Assembly: GCA_011620505.1 (NCBI GenBank)
Contig: WOZA01000055.1
Coordinates: 1-12,804 of the forward strand
Length of the DNA stretch: 12,804 bases
Source of the DNA: Anaerolineaceae bacterium
GTDB lineage: Bacteria; Chloroflexota; Anaerolineae; Anaerolineales; Anaerolineaceae
Reading direction: 5' to 3'
Shown piece by piece: positions 5,929 through 12,228 of this stretch. Every line of letters starts with the position of its first letter. The stretch's first letter is position 1. The notes beneath the pieces are model-generated. The model was not told the DNA's origin. It worked only from the letters and a program-made list of their open reading frames with translations, and made no database searches. The position numbers and the translations under genes were made by a program.

Positions 5929-6643
5929 GGTATGGATTCCAAGTTGGAGTGGGATTGGGATCTTCAGTTTGTGGTGGTGTAAAAGGCGTGGCCGTGGGGA
6001 CGACAACGTCCAAACTCTCCACAAATTGTCTCGCAAGTAAATCAAAGTAAAACAATTCTCCATTGGATGCCCGTAAGATCACCCGCGAGCCTTTCACTTC
6101 TTCAACGCGGAGAGCGCCGCTCTTGCGTGGGCAATCGACATTCACTGTTGTCCGACTGTACTCCTCCATGGTGATGATTCGTAATTGGACCAAGCCAAGG
6201 CTTTCATCGGCCCGGTAACACCCAGCGGAGAGTGAGTAAACCAATCCACCTATTTCTCCAACCCAGCCATTAGTGGATTTCAGCTCCCTGCGAAGATCAT
6301 CGAAACCGAGGTCTTCAATCACACCTCGTAATGGCGAGCCGACTTCGACGGGTGTCGGTATTGTTGCGATACTCCTCGTTCCCGTAAAGTTAGCTTCTGC
6401 GAGTGCCTGGGCGGCATATCGCGTTGCGGCCTGCCTGAATTGCTCCAACCGCATGATTTCAGTTGCCTTCTGTGCCGGATTCGTGATTTGTGTAATATTC
6501 GCATCCCATTCTCCAGGAATCGCGTTTTGATACAAATCAACATCATTTGAAGGTTGATCCCGAACGGCATTAACCAAGCTCACCAAGCCAATCATTAAGG
6601 TCAACATGATGCCGGTCATTAGGACATAAGTAGTCTTTTTCAT
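5924..6643 (-). CDS. Secreted or membrane-anchored protein with Pro/Thr-rich tail, function unknown
   Basis: The protein has 239 residues; I do not recognise a family. MKKTTYVLMTGIMLTLMIGL and the following residues form one hydrophobic N-terminal segment (about 6-25): either a signal peptide, with possible cleavage after SLVNA, or a membrane anchor. A helical part follows (about 50-90, rich in Ala, Arg and Gln), then a probable beta-rich domain (about 95-210) with two cysteines (CYRAD and VDCPRK) that could form a disulfide outside the cytoplasm. The last 25 residues are rich in Pro and Thr (TATPFTPP and PTPTWNPYP), a tail style common in Anaerolineae exported proteins. The ATG lies one base after the stop of the upstream gene, preceded by GGGGAG, so the two are translated as a pair. 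The natural end is unclear, because the stop codon lies three bases inside the phoU repeat. Confidence 0.7.
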   Translation of the reverse strand: MKKTTYVLMTGIMLTLMIGLVSLVNAVRDQPSNDVDLYQNAIPGEWDANITQITNPAQKATEIMRLEQFRQAATRYAAQALAEANFTGTRSIATIPTPVEVGSPLRGVIEDLGFDDLRRELKSTNGWVGEIGGLVYSLSAGCYRADESLGLVQLRIITMEEYSRTTVNVDCPRKSGALRVEEVKGSRVILRASNGELFYFDLLARQFVESLDVVVPTATPFTPPQTEDPNPTPTWNPYP

Positions 6644-7314
6644 CTTACGGCGCTCCCCGGTAATACTTCATATCTGCTCCCCATAATAGAAAACTATTTA
6701 TCCGGCTGTCTGAAACAACCCTGGTCCGAAATTGTTGATATCCAAAGTAAAGTGAATTATCCATGCCATAATATGCGCCAGGGTCTTCCTGTTCCCTTTG
6801 CTCACAAGCGGCCTTCTGGGTCATTACACCAAAAAAGTCGATGTTGTTATTGTGCACGTAATGGGAGTACAAGCCAATTCTGTACCACTGTGAGGCTTGA
6901 TACCCATTCGGCAGGAAGTTCATTGGTATCGCCGCCGAAGTTATATACCCATTATTGATCTTGTTAACATCATCTTGCGTCCATCCATCATTGCACTCCG
7001 CTGGGTAAACATTACCTTGCGGGGGAGTGGCTGGAGGAAAATCATCTGGACACCCATCTGCAGACCCGATGATGAAATTTGCGGTTTTCATGGGGTGGTC
7101 ATTGAAACCATCAAACCATTGCACTGTGTCCGAAAAACTATTGAACCCTGACTCTGCATTAATACCAGATGTAATTGTTACTCTGGAGGATGGTATACCA
7201 TACGTCTGTAGTGCTGGCACTGTTCCCTCCCTGTAAAAAACCAAAATCCAAATAAACTACCTATACACTAATAACCACACTTACATCCAATGTTCACAAA
7301 AAGTTGAAGGAGGT
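5929..7314. other. Inserted segment between the two phoU-end repeats, no mobility gene
   Basis: 1386 bp present only between the repeat copies. It carries two minus-strand genes (a 191-residue and a 239-residue product) in a tight pair. I see no transposase, integrase, resolvase or terminal inverted repeats. Hand counts of single 60-base lines give about 37-45% G+C in the 191-residue gene and 50-53% in the 239-residue gene, against 53-60% in phoU, so part of the insert may be foreign. Removing one repeat unit (1540 bp) would restore a normal phoU-terminator-kinase arrangement. Confidence 0.85.
6645..7220 (-). CDS. Unrecognised protein, probably the C-terminal part of a secreted glycosidase-like protein
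   Basis: The gene encodes 191 residues from a GTG at 7220, chosen because AGGGAGG lies six bases upstream; a TTG at 7244 would add eight residues. Both frames carrying the start region are blocked by stops at 7257-7263. Features: ITSGINAESGFNSFSDTVQW near the start, GSADGCPDD, CNDGWTQDDV, then QWYRIGLYSHYV, FFGVMTQKAACEQRE and FLLWGADMKYY. Aromatic residues are abundant, and the cysteines suggest an extracytoplasmic protein, yet no signal peptide is present. The pattern reminds me of the second half of TIM-barrel, glycosidase-like proteins of Chloroflexota and Actinobacteria; that is memory of pattern, not a search. A missing signal peptide and a position next to the insert edge suggest loss of the N-terminal half, so it may be a remnant. 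Confidence 0.55.
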   Translation of the reverse strand: MPALQTYGIPSSRVTITSGINAESGFNSFSDTVQWFDGFNDHPMKTANFIIGSADGCPDDFPPATPPQGNVYPAECNDGWTQDDVNKINNGYITSAAIPMNFLPNGYQASQWYRIGLYSHYVHNNNIDFFGVMTQKAACEQREQEDPGAYYGMDNSLYFGYQQFRTRVVSDSRINSFLLWGADMKYYRGAP

Positions 7315-7340
7315 AAAACGCGCTTACTGGCGCGTTTTTT
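7315..7340 (-). terminator. phoU terminator, copy B (shortened U-tract)
   Basis: Same CGCGC / GCGCG hairpin 18 bp after the phoU stop, but the minus-strand run after the stem is TTTTACC instead of TTTTTTTATA. It is likely weaker, which may let phoU transcription read into the inserted genes; these have no convincing promoter of their own. Confidence 0.65.
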
Positions 7341-7468
7341 GCTAGATGGGAAGGGGTTTAGACCTCCCGGTCTTCATCATCAGAGGAATCCAGCTCAAGC
7401 AGCTCACCAGACACGATGAAAATGATGCGTTCGCAGATATTCGTCACCCTGTCAGCTGTGCGCTCAAG
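7315..7468. repeat. Perfect 154-bp direct repeat, copy B
   Basis: Identical to 5775-5928. Here the right flank is native (the rest of phoU) and the left flank is the inserted DNA. The left edge falls within the A/T arm of the terminator, so this copy keeps four of the seven T of the minus-strand U-tract. Confidence 0.97.
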
Positions 7469-8038
7469 ATTATGAATGACCCAGAGGATCTGGTTGGTAT
7501 GGTCGATGGTCTCTGGATTCTTGATCATATTCTGAACGATTTTGCGGTAGACAGTGATATAAAGCTCATCCACCTCGTCATCTTCCTTGGGGATGGCATA
7601 GGCAGCCGTAACGTCCTCGGAGATGAAGGCACCCAGGGCGCGATGAAGCATGGATGTGGCTTTATCGGCCATCGTTGAGATTTCCTGGATTGGGACCGGG
7701 GTCTCGTCATCCGCCAGGCGGATAGCAACCTTGGCAATGCCCTTGGCGTAATCGCCAATGCGCTCGAGCTCAGTAATGATCTCCAGCATAGCAGCCAGTA
7801 GGCGGAGGTCGCGAGCTAATGGAGATTGGGTGGCGAAAATGATCAGGATGTGGTTCTCAATCGCAAAGTGCTTGTCATTGATTTTCTTATCTTCGAGGGC
7901 AATAGTTCTTGCCGCGGCAACGTCCTGCCTTCGCAAGGCATCAACCGAGTTCAAGATAGCTTGTTCAGCCAGACTGCCCAGCAAGAGCATTTCATCCTGA
8001 ACGAGCCTAATTTCCTGATCTAAGGTAAAACGGGACAT
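7358..8038 (-). CDS. phoU: PhoU, phosphate signalling/transport regulator
   Basis: 226 residues, the usual PhoU length, with two three-helix PhoU domains. Each domain carries the metal-binding E(x)xxRxxD-type motif: ELERIGDYAKGIAK (about 90-103) and NLERTADRVTNICE (about 191-204). The C-terminus is acidic (DSSDDEDREV). Two ATG codons stand in tandem (8041, 8038); GGAGG lies one base from the first and four from the second, so the second is preferred. PhoU links the PstSCAB phosphate transporter to the PhoR kinase and represses the Pho response when phosphate is plentiful; loss typically leads to polyphosphate build-up. It follows phoR after 156 bp and has its own promoter. No pst gene is in the window. 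The last 36 codons are duplicated at 5818-5928. Confidence 0.95.
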   Translation of the reverse strand: MSRFTLDQEIRLVQDEMLLLGSLAEQAILNSVDALRRQDVAAARTIALEDKKINDKHFAIENHILIIFATQSPLARDLRLLAAMLEIITELERIGDYAKGIAKVAIRLADDETPVPIQEISTMADKATSMLHRALGAFISEDVTAAYAIPKEDDEVDELYITVYRKIVQNMIKNPETIDHTNQILWVIHNLERTADRVTNICERIIFIVSGELLELDSSDDEDREV

Positions 8039-8072
8039 CATGCCTCCAAAGGTAAAAACGATAGTTTATTAT

Positions 8073-8101
8073 ATAATAACTTGATCCCTACAACCATCCA
8101 A
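8073..8101 (-). promoter_or_regulatory. phoU promoter with AT-rich palindrome
   Basis: Minus strand: TTGGAT (8096-8101), 17-bp spacer, TATTAT (8073-8078). A perfect TATAAT in another register overlaps it (8068-8073). The -10 region lies within the 14-bp perfect palindrome TTATTATATAATAA (8066-8079). The start point would be near 8066, with a leader of about 27 nt carrying GGAGG. Confidence 0.5.
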
Positions 8102-8172
8102 GGATTTCTCAATAATTTACTATAACACCATCCCCTGCTTCCCTTTCGATGAGTTGGTTAAGATCTCTTTGG

Positions 8173-8190
8173 CAGGCTGTAAAAAGCCTG
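8173..8190 (-). terminator. Weak hairpin after phoR
   Basis: Six-bp stem CAGGCT / AGCCTG with a six-base loop, 7 bp beyond the phoR stop. No U-tract follows on the minus strand (CCAAAGAG); an AT-rich stretch follows on the plus strand. It could mark the end of the phoB-phoR transcript. Confidence 0.3.
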
Positions 8191-8197
8191 TTAATTA

Positions 8198-9622
8198 TTA
8201 ATTTTCACCATATACCACGGGTAGTGAAAAGTAAAAATCAGAACCTTCATTTTCAACACTCTCAGCCCAGATTTTTCCACCATGGGCCTCAACGATGTGC
8301 TTGCAAATCGAAAGACCCAATCCCGTTCCACCGCCCGATCTTGCCCGGTCGGCCTTGTAAAATCGTTCAAAGATGCGGGTTATATCTTTCTCTGCAATGC
8401 CTACACCCGTGTCGCTGACTTTGAAGACCACCATCTGTCCATCCTGATAGGCGGTTACATGAATTCGACCACCATTGGGAGTAAATTTGATGGCATTATG
8501 GATCAGGTTGATAAAAACCTGCGAGATGCGTTCCGGGTCAGCAAAAACCAGTGGAAGATCAACCGGACAATCGTAACTCAATGTCAGATTTACCCGTTCT
8601 GCCTGCAAAACCATACGCTCAACTGGTTTTTGCATCAGCCGATAGGGCTCGATACGTTGATAATCAAAATTGAACCGTCCAGCTTCGATACGGGAGAGCT
8701 CAAGCAGTTCATTGACCATCTGTGTGAGATTATCCACCTCACTGTCCATCCTCACCACAAAATTCCGGGCGACAGTGGGGTCCTCCAGGGCTCCATCCAG
8801 CAAGGTCTCGCTGATAGCCTTTAACCCTGCCATTGGGGTACGGAGTTCGTGCGAGATGTTCGAGATAAAGTCCCGCCGGATAGTTTCGAGGCGGTGGGTC
8901 TGGGTCAGATCCTGGAAAAGCAACATGGAACGCCCAGGTAATTCCTCACCAAGAGGAATGCCAACCACCTGCAGGAACTTATGCATTGCCCCCATTTCCA
9001 TGGTGATGGTTTTTGCAGGACCATCGCGCGTCTCTTCCCAAAGTTCCACCAAGCGATGATGCCGCATGACCTCCACAACCGAACGCCCCAGAGCTTCTTC
9101 TTCACTGATCATAAACAGTTTTTCCGCGGCGTCATTCAGTAATTGAACTTTGCCGCTGCTGTCAGCGATCAGGACTCCGTCGGTCATCTGCCGCAATACT
9201 GCCGAAAGCATGGCTCGCTCCTTGGACAGCGCGTCAATTTGATCTTCAATTTGGTGAGCAGTTTTTTGCAGAGCTTCCCGTAATTCGCCCATCTCACGCA
9301 GAGAGTTTTGCATTGGCAGCAGGTTGATTTCCTGGTTTTTGCCTTCACCGAGCTCTTTGGCGGCTTCTGTAAGAGTCTTAAGATCATCAACGTAGCGGTT
9401 GGTGTAAATCAAAGTAATACTCAAACCGACTAATAATCCAGTCAGTGAGATCACAATCGCCGCGTTTTGTACAAACGAAAGGTCTACTGGCACCCCATTT
9501 ATGAGCGCTTTTTGGTAGGCGGATTTTTCGAGCAAGGGTACAGCTATCAGCCAGATTGCCAGTGTTAACACCAGCGTCAGGATGAAAGGCCAGGCAATGC
9601 GCGAGTGGATGCGCATTTTCAT
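8198..9622 (-). CDS. phoR: PhoR-type sensor histidine kinase
   Basis: 474 residues. Order: membrane helix (about 12-30), a short outside loop (about 22 residues, too small for a classical sensor domain), second helix (about 55-73), HAMP-like linker (74-127), PAS domain (about 132-245), then HisKA and HATPase. The H-box is FISNISHELRTPMAGLK with His258 as phosphorylation site. The N-box is FINLIHNAIKFTPNGG (Asn376), the G1 box DTGVGI (404-409), the F-box FERFYKADR (418-426) and the G2 box GGTGLGL (431-437). The layout with a minimal outside loop and a PAS domain matches PhoR kinases, which read phosphate status through PhoU and the Pst transporter rather than by binding phosphate directly. It starts 8 bp after the phoB stop; the ribosome binding site is weak (GAAGGG within phoB), suggesting coupled translation. 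Pairing with phoB and phoU supports the name. Confidence 0.93.
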   Translation of the reverse strand: MKMRIHSRIAWPFILTLVLTLAIWLIAVPLLEKSAYQKALINGVPVDLSFVQNAAIVISLTGLLVGLSITLIYTNRYVDDLKTLTEAAKELGEGKNQEINLLPMQNSLREMGELREALQKTAHQIEDQIDALSKERAMLSAVLRQMTDGVLIADSSGKVQLLNDAAEKLFMISEEEALGRSVVEVMRHHRLVELWEETRDGPAKTITMEMGAMHKFLQVVGIPLGEELPGRSMLLFQDLTQTHRLETIRRDFISNISHELRTPMAGLKAISETLLDGALEDPTVARNFVVRMDSEVDNLTQMVNELLELSRIEAGRFNFDYQRIEPYRLMQKPVERMVLQAERVNLTLSYDCPVDLPLVFADPERISQVFINLIHNAIKFTPNGGRIHVTAYQDGQMVVFKVSDTGVGIAEKDITRIFERFYKADRARSGGGTGLGLSICKHIVEAHGGKIWAESVENEGSDFYFSLPVVYGEN

Positions 9623-9630
9623 GATCAGTT

Positions 9631-10341
9631 TTACCCTTCGAAGCGGTAACCTGCCCCGCGGACCGTGATGATTCTCTGCGGAGTCTCAGGGGTGGTTTCA
9701 ATTTTTTCACGAAGCCATCGTATGTGCACGTCTACAGTACGCGAGTCGCCCACATAACCCCAACCCCAGACCCTCTCGAGAATTAGTTCCCGGGTGAGCA
9801 CGCGGCCCTTGTGCTGCCCCATAAAGGCCAGCAGTTCGAATTCCTTGGGTTTAAACTGCAGGACTTTTCCATCCAAACGGACTTCCCTCCGGTTGGTGTC
9901 AATTTCCAGATTCCCGAAGACAAGGGTCCTGGGTTGATTGGCTTCCTGCGCGGCATTGCCAACTTCCTCACGGATCAGTCGAACGCGGCGAAGGAGCGCT
10001 TTGACACGTGCGATCAACTCGCGCATGCTGAAAGGCTTGGGAAGATAATCATCAGCGCCGACCTCCAGCCCAACCACCCGGTCAATTTCATCGTCCCGGG
10101 CAGTCAGCATTAATACAGGAGTGTTAGATTCCTGGCGCATCGTGCGGCAAATTTCGAAACCATCCATCCCAGGCAACATAACGTCCAGAATGACCAGATC
10201 CGGTTTGGAAGTTCGGAAAAGTTCCAGCGCGGCAATACCATCTCCAGCCACTTCCACAAGATATCCTTCTTTTTTGAGATTGTAGGTTAAGGTTTCCTGC
10301 AAAGAAATTTCATCATCTACAACCAATATTTTTTCGGGCAT
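9631..10341 (-). CDS. phoB: PhoB/PhoP-type response regulator (OmpR family)
   Basis: 236 residues from ATG 10341, supported by GGAGGG three bases upstream; an in-frame ATG at 10368 has no ribosome binding site. Receiver domain (1 to about 120): acidic pocket Asp9-Asp10, phosphoacceptor Asp53 in LVILDVMLPGMDG, Thr80 and Lys102 in KPFS. C-terminal winged helix (about 140-236) with RREVRLDGKVLQFKPKEFEL, then LTRELILERVWGW, then the recognition helix DSRTVDVHIRWLREKIE and the wing RGAGYRF. When phosphorylated by PhoR, such regulators dimerise on 11-bp direct repeats to activate phosphate-scavenging genes. It is the first gene of the phoB-phoR unit, divergent from sufS. Three 11-bp-spaced repeats right before its ribosome binding site suggest autoregulation. 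Confidence 0.94.
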   Translation of the reverse strand: MPEKILVVDDEISLQETLTYNLKKEGYLVEVAGDGIAALELFRTSKPDLVILDVMLPGMDGFEICRTMRQESNTPVLMLTARDDEIDRVVGLEVGADDYLPKPFSMRELIARVKALLRRVRLIREEVGNAAQEANQPRTLVFGNLEIDTNRREVRLDGKVLQFKPKEFELLAFMGQHKGRVLTRELILERVWGWGYVGDSRTVDVHIRWLREKIETTPETPQRIITVRGAGYRFEG

Positions 10342-10350
10342 ATTCCCTCC

Positions 10351-10377
10351 ACAAACATCAGACAACATATGTACAAC
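10351..10377. promoter_or_regulatory. Three 11-bp-spaced ACAA(C/A) repeats, candidate Pho box
   Basis: ACAAA at 10351, ACAAC at 10362 and ACAAC at 10373 are spaced exactly 11 bp, directly upstream of the phoB ribosome binding site (GGAGGG, 10345-10350). PhoB-family regulators bind direct repeats with 11-bp periodicity. The site lies downstream of the best -10 box, so if real it would repress or imply a different start point. The repeat unit is short. Confidence 0.4.
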
Positions 10378-10393
10378 GGTTCATTTGTTAACG

Positions 10394-10420
10394 ATTGTAT
10401 CCCAATTCAAATTAAATCAA
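10394..10420 (-). promoter_or_regulatory. Possible phoB promoter
   Basis: Minus strand TTGATT (10415-10420), a 15-bp spacer and TACAAT (10394-10399). TTGA elements recur nearby (minus-strand TTGAA at 10406-10410 and 10429-10433), so the -35 choice is uncertain. The leader to the ATG would be about 45 nt. Confidence 0.4.
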
Positions 10421-10535
10421 CACAGTTGTTCAAGTGATAACCCAACCTTTACCAGGTTTTAATCTGTCATCCCATAACAATTTTCTCTCCTCCTGGCTTT
10501 CCAGGCCTTACAAACTTCCAACTCACCTGCGGGAA

Positions 10536-10544
10536 TGGTAAAAT
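10536..10544 (+). promoter_or_regulatory. Extended -10 promoter of sufS-sufE-ferredoxin
   Basis: TGG followed by TAAAAT forms an extended -10; the -35 region (TTCCAA at 17 bp) is poor. The predicted start near 10551 gives a leader of about 16 nt that includes AAGGA, seven bases before the sufS ATG. Confidence 0.45.
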
Positions 10545-10566
10545 CAAGCCATCTTAAGGAACAAAT

Positions 10567-11790
10567 ATGAGTAAAGACATCCTCAGCGCAAAAGCAGATT
10601 TTCCTCTCCTGAAGCAAACCATCAATGACCACCCGCTGGTCTACCTTGACAATGCCGCTACCACGCAAAAACCACAGGTGGTGATCGACGCACTGGTTGA
10701 TTATTACACCCACCTGAATGCCAACATCCATCGCGGTAATCACTCCCTGGCGGTGCAGGCTACCGAAGCCTACGAGGGAGCAAGGCGGAAGGTGGCAGGC
10801 TATATCAACGCAGAGCACACCCATGAAGTAATCTTCACTCGCGGCACGACAGAGTCGGTTAACTTGCTGGCATATACCTTCGGCGAAAAGTTTGTCCATT
10901 CTGGGGATGAGGTCATTGTTTCGCAACTTGAGCACCACAGCAACTACGTCCCCTGGCAGCAGATGTGCCTGAGGCGCGGCGCAGCCTTTCGCGTTCTGCC
11001 TTTTAACGAAAACGGCGAGCTCGACCTGGCACTGTTTGAGCGCATGCTCAACGAGAAAACCCGCCTGGTTGCGGTGAACCAGGTTTCTAATTCCCTTGGC
11101 ACGGTCAATCCGGTTGGTGAAATTATCCGCCTTGCCCACGCCCATGGGATACCTGTGCTGGTGGACGCTGCTCAGTCTGTACAGCATCTTCCGCACGATG
11201 TGCAGAGCCTGGATGCCGATTTTTATGTCTTTTCCGGTCACAAGATGTACGGACCCATGGGAATTGGCGTGTTCTACGGCAAAGAAAAATGGTTGGAAGC
11301 ATTACCGCCCTTCCTTAGCGGCGGTGAGATGATTGATATGGTAACCCCTGAAAAGGTTACATTCAACGTTCTGCCTTTCAAGTTCGAAGCCGGAACCCCC
11401 AATGTGGCTGGGGCAATCGGGCTGGGGGTTGCGGTTGATTACCTGCAGCAGTTTGATCAGCATGAATTACAGCAATACGAAGAGGATTTGCTTGGATATG
11501 GCTTGAGCCTCCTGGCAGAGATTCCAGACCTGGTCATTTATGGTGCTCCGACCCATCGGTCAGGTATTCTGCCCTTTAATGTGAATGGCATCCAGCACTA
11601 CGACATGGGTGTGCTTCTCGACACGATGGGCATCGCCGTGCGCACGGGGCAGCACTGCACCCAGCCAATCATGGACGCCCTGCACATCAGCGGTACGGTG
11701 CGAGCTTCGCTGGCACTGTATAACGACCGGGCGGATCTTGAAAAATTGGCAGACGGAGTCAAGCGCGCCATCAAAATACTAAAGAGGTAA
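10567..11790 (+). CDS. sufS: SufS-type cysteine desulfurase (class V PLP aminotransferase fold)
   Basis: 407 residues, the standard SufS length. YLDNAATTQKPQVVI (27-40) and the NIHRGNHSLAVQATEAYE region mark the N-terminus of SufS/CsdA enzymes. QLEHHSNYVPWQ holds the cofactor-stacking His123-His124, and LVDAAQSVQH the pyridine-binding Asp200. FSGHKMYGP holds the PLP lysine Lys226. RTGQHCTQPIM holds the catalytic Cys364 in the short loop typical of group II (SufS) rather than the longer IscS loop. The enzyme takes sulfur from cysteine as a Cys-bound persulfide and hands it to SufE for Fe-S cluster assembly in the cytoplasm. AAGGA precedes the ATG. sufE follows after 2 bp. The other Suf genes (sufB, sufC, sufD) are not in the window. 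Confidence 0.96.
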   Translation: MSKDILSAKADFPLLKQTINDHPLVYLDNAATTQKPQVVIDALVDYYTHLNANIHRGNHSLAVQATEAYEGARRKVAGYINAEHTHEVIFTRGTTESVNLLAYTFGEKFVHSGDEVIVSQLEHHSNYVPWQQMCLRRGAAFRVLPFNENGELDLALFERMLNEKTRLVAVNQVSNSLGTVNPVGEIIRLAHAHGIPVLVDAAQSVQHLPHDVQSLDADFYVFSGHKMYGPMGIGVFYGKEKWLEALPPFLSGGEMIDMVTPEKVTFNVLPFKFEAGTPNVAGAIGLGVAVDYLQQFDQHELQQYEEDLLGYGLSLLAEIPDLVIYGAPTHRSGILPFNVNGIQHYDMGVLLDTMGIAVRTGQHCTQPIMDALHISGTVRASLALYNDRADLEKLADGVKRAIKILKR

Positions 11791-11792
11791 AC

Positions 11793-12218
11793 ATGCCGGG
11801 TATCCAGGAAATTCAAAAAGAGCTCAGTGATGATTTTTCCCTCCTCGCAAACTGGGAAGAAAAATATGAGTATCTGATCGAAATGGGCATGGACATGCCA
11901 GCGATGAAGCCGGAGAATAAGGTTAATGAGAACCTTGTGAAAGGCTGCCAGTCGAGCGTCTGGTTTGACGTGAACTGCCAGGATGGCATGATGGTTTTTG
12001 AGGCTGACAGTGATTCGCTGGTGGTGAAGGGTATGGTGGCGATATTGTACAAATTATTCAATCATCAGCCTGCCAAGGACGTGCTCGAAGCGGATCTGAG
12101 CCTGTTCGAAGAGCTTGGTCTTTGGCGTCATCTCTCCTCCCAGCGCAGCAATGGCCTCACCGCCATGGTGGCGCACCTCAAAGCTAAAGCCGCGGATTGC
12201 CTGGCAAAAGGGAACTGA
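11793..12218 (+). CDS. sufE: SufE, sulfur acceptor for SufS
   Basis: 141 residues, typical for SufE. WEEKYEYLIEMG (21-32) and KVNENLVKGCQSSVWF (43-58) are the family signature. Cys52 in GCQS is the residue that accepts the persulfide from SufS. VVKGMVAILYKLFNHQPAKD forms the following helix region, and GLWRHLSSQRSNGLTAMV is the conserved C-terminal segment (family form GL..HLSxxRxNGL). The gene starts 2 bp after the sufS stop, with AGAGG in the sufS end as ribosome binding site, so the pair is co-transcribed and probably made in matched amounts. SufE speeds up SufS and passes sulfur to the SufBCD scaffold. Confidence 0.95.
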   Translation: MPGIQEIQKELSDDFSLLANWEEKYEYLIEMGMDMPAMKPENKVNENLVKGCQSSVWFDVNCQDGMMVFEADSDSLVVKGMVAILYKLFNHQPAKDVLEADLSLFEELGLWRHLSSQRSNGLTAMVAHLKAKAADCLAKGN

Positions 12219-12228
12219 TCGGGAACAA

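Noticed and set aside
5929..5940. PhoU-frame reading just beyond repeat copy A gives Ile-His before LERTAD, like Ile-His in the real phoU
   Set aside because: Two residues and partial base matches; further upstream there is no similarity, so chance is the simpler reading than a diverged second phoU.
5818..6063. An 81-codon frame ending with the PhoU C-terminus in copy A
   Set aside because: Only the last 36 codons are phoU; the rest is an out-of-frame reading of the inserted 239-residue gene, with no ribosome binding site.
7303..7314. AAGGAGGT at the right edge of the insert, a perfect Shine-Dalgarno on the plus strand (ACCTCCTT on the minus, like a 16S rRNA 3' end)
   Set aside because: No start codon follows at a usable distance and no other rRNA-like sequence adjoins it; eight bases can occur by chance.
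5929..7314. Insertion sequence or classical transposon
   Set aside because: No transposase, no terminal inverted repeats at the insert ends, and a flanking repeat of 154 bp is far longer than transposon target duplications.
5941..7314. Short similar words near both insert ends (AAGTTGGAGTGGG at 5941 and AAGTTGAAGGAGGT at 7301)
   Set aside because: Imperfect, short and in direct orientation; not distinguishable from chance in purine-rich DNA.
10459..11241. A 260-codon open frame antisense to sufS
   Set aside because: It lies fully across the strongly supported sufS reading frame and its upstream region, shows no recognisable domain, and is the kind of mirror frame that codon bias produces.
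12115..12228. Upstream extension of the ferredoxin frame into sufE
   Set aside because: The extension overlaps sufE in another frame, has no family-like sequence, and a good ATG with a ribosome binding site exists at 12229.
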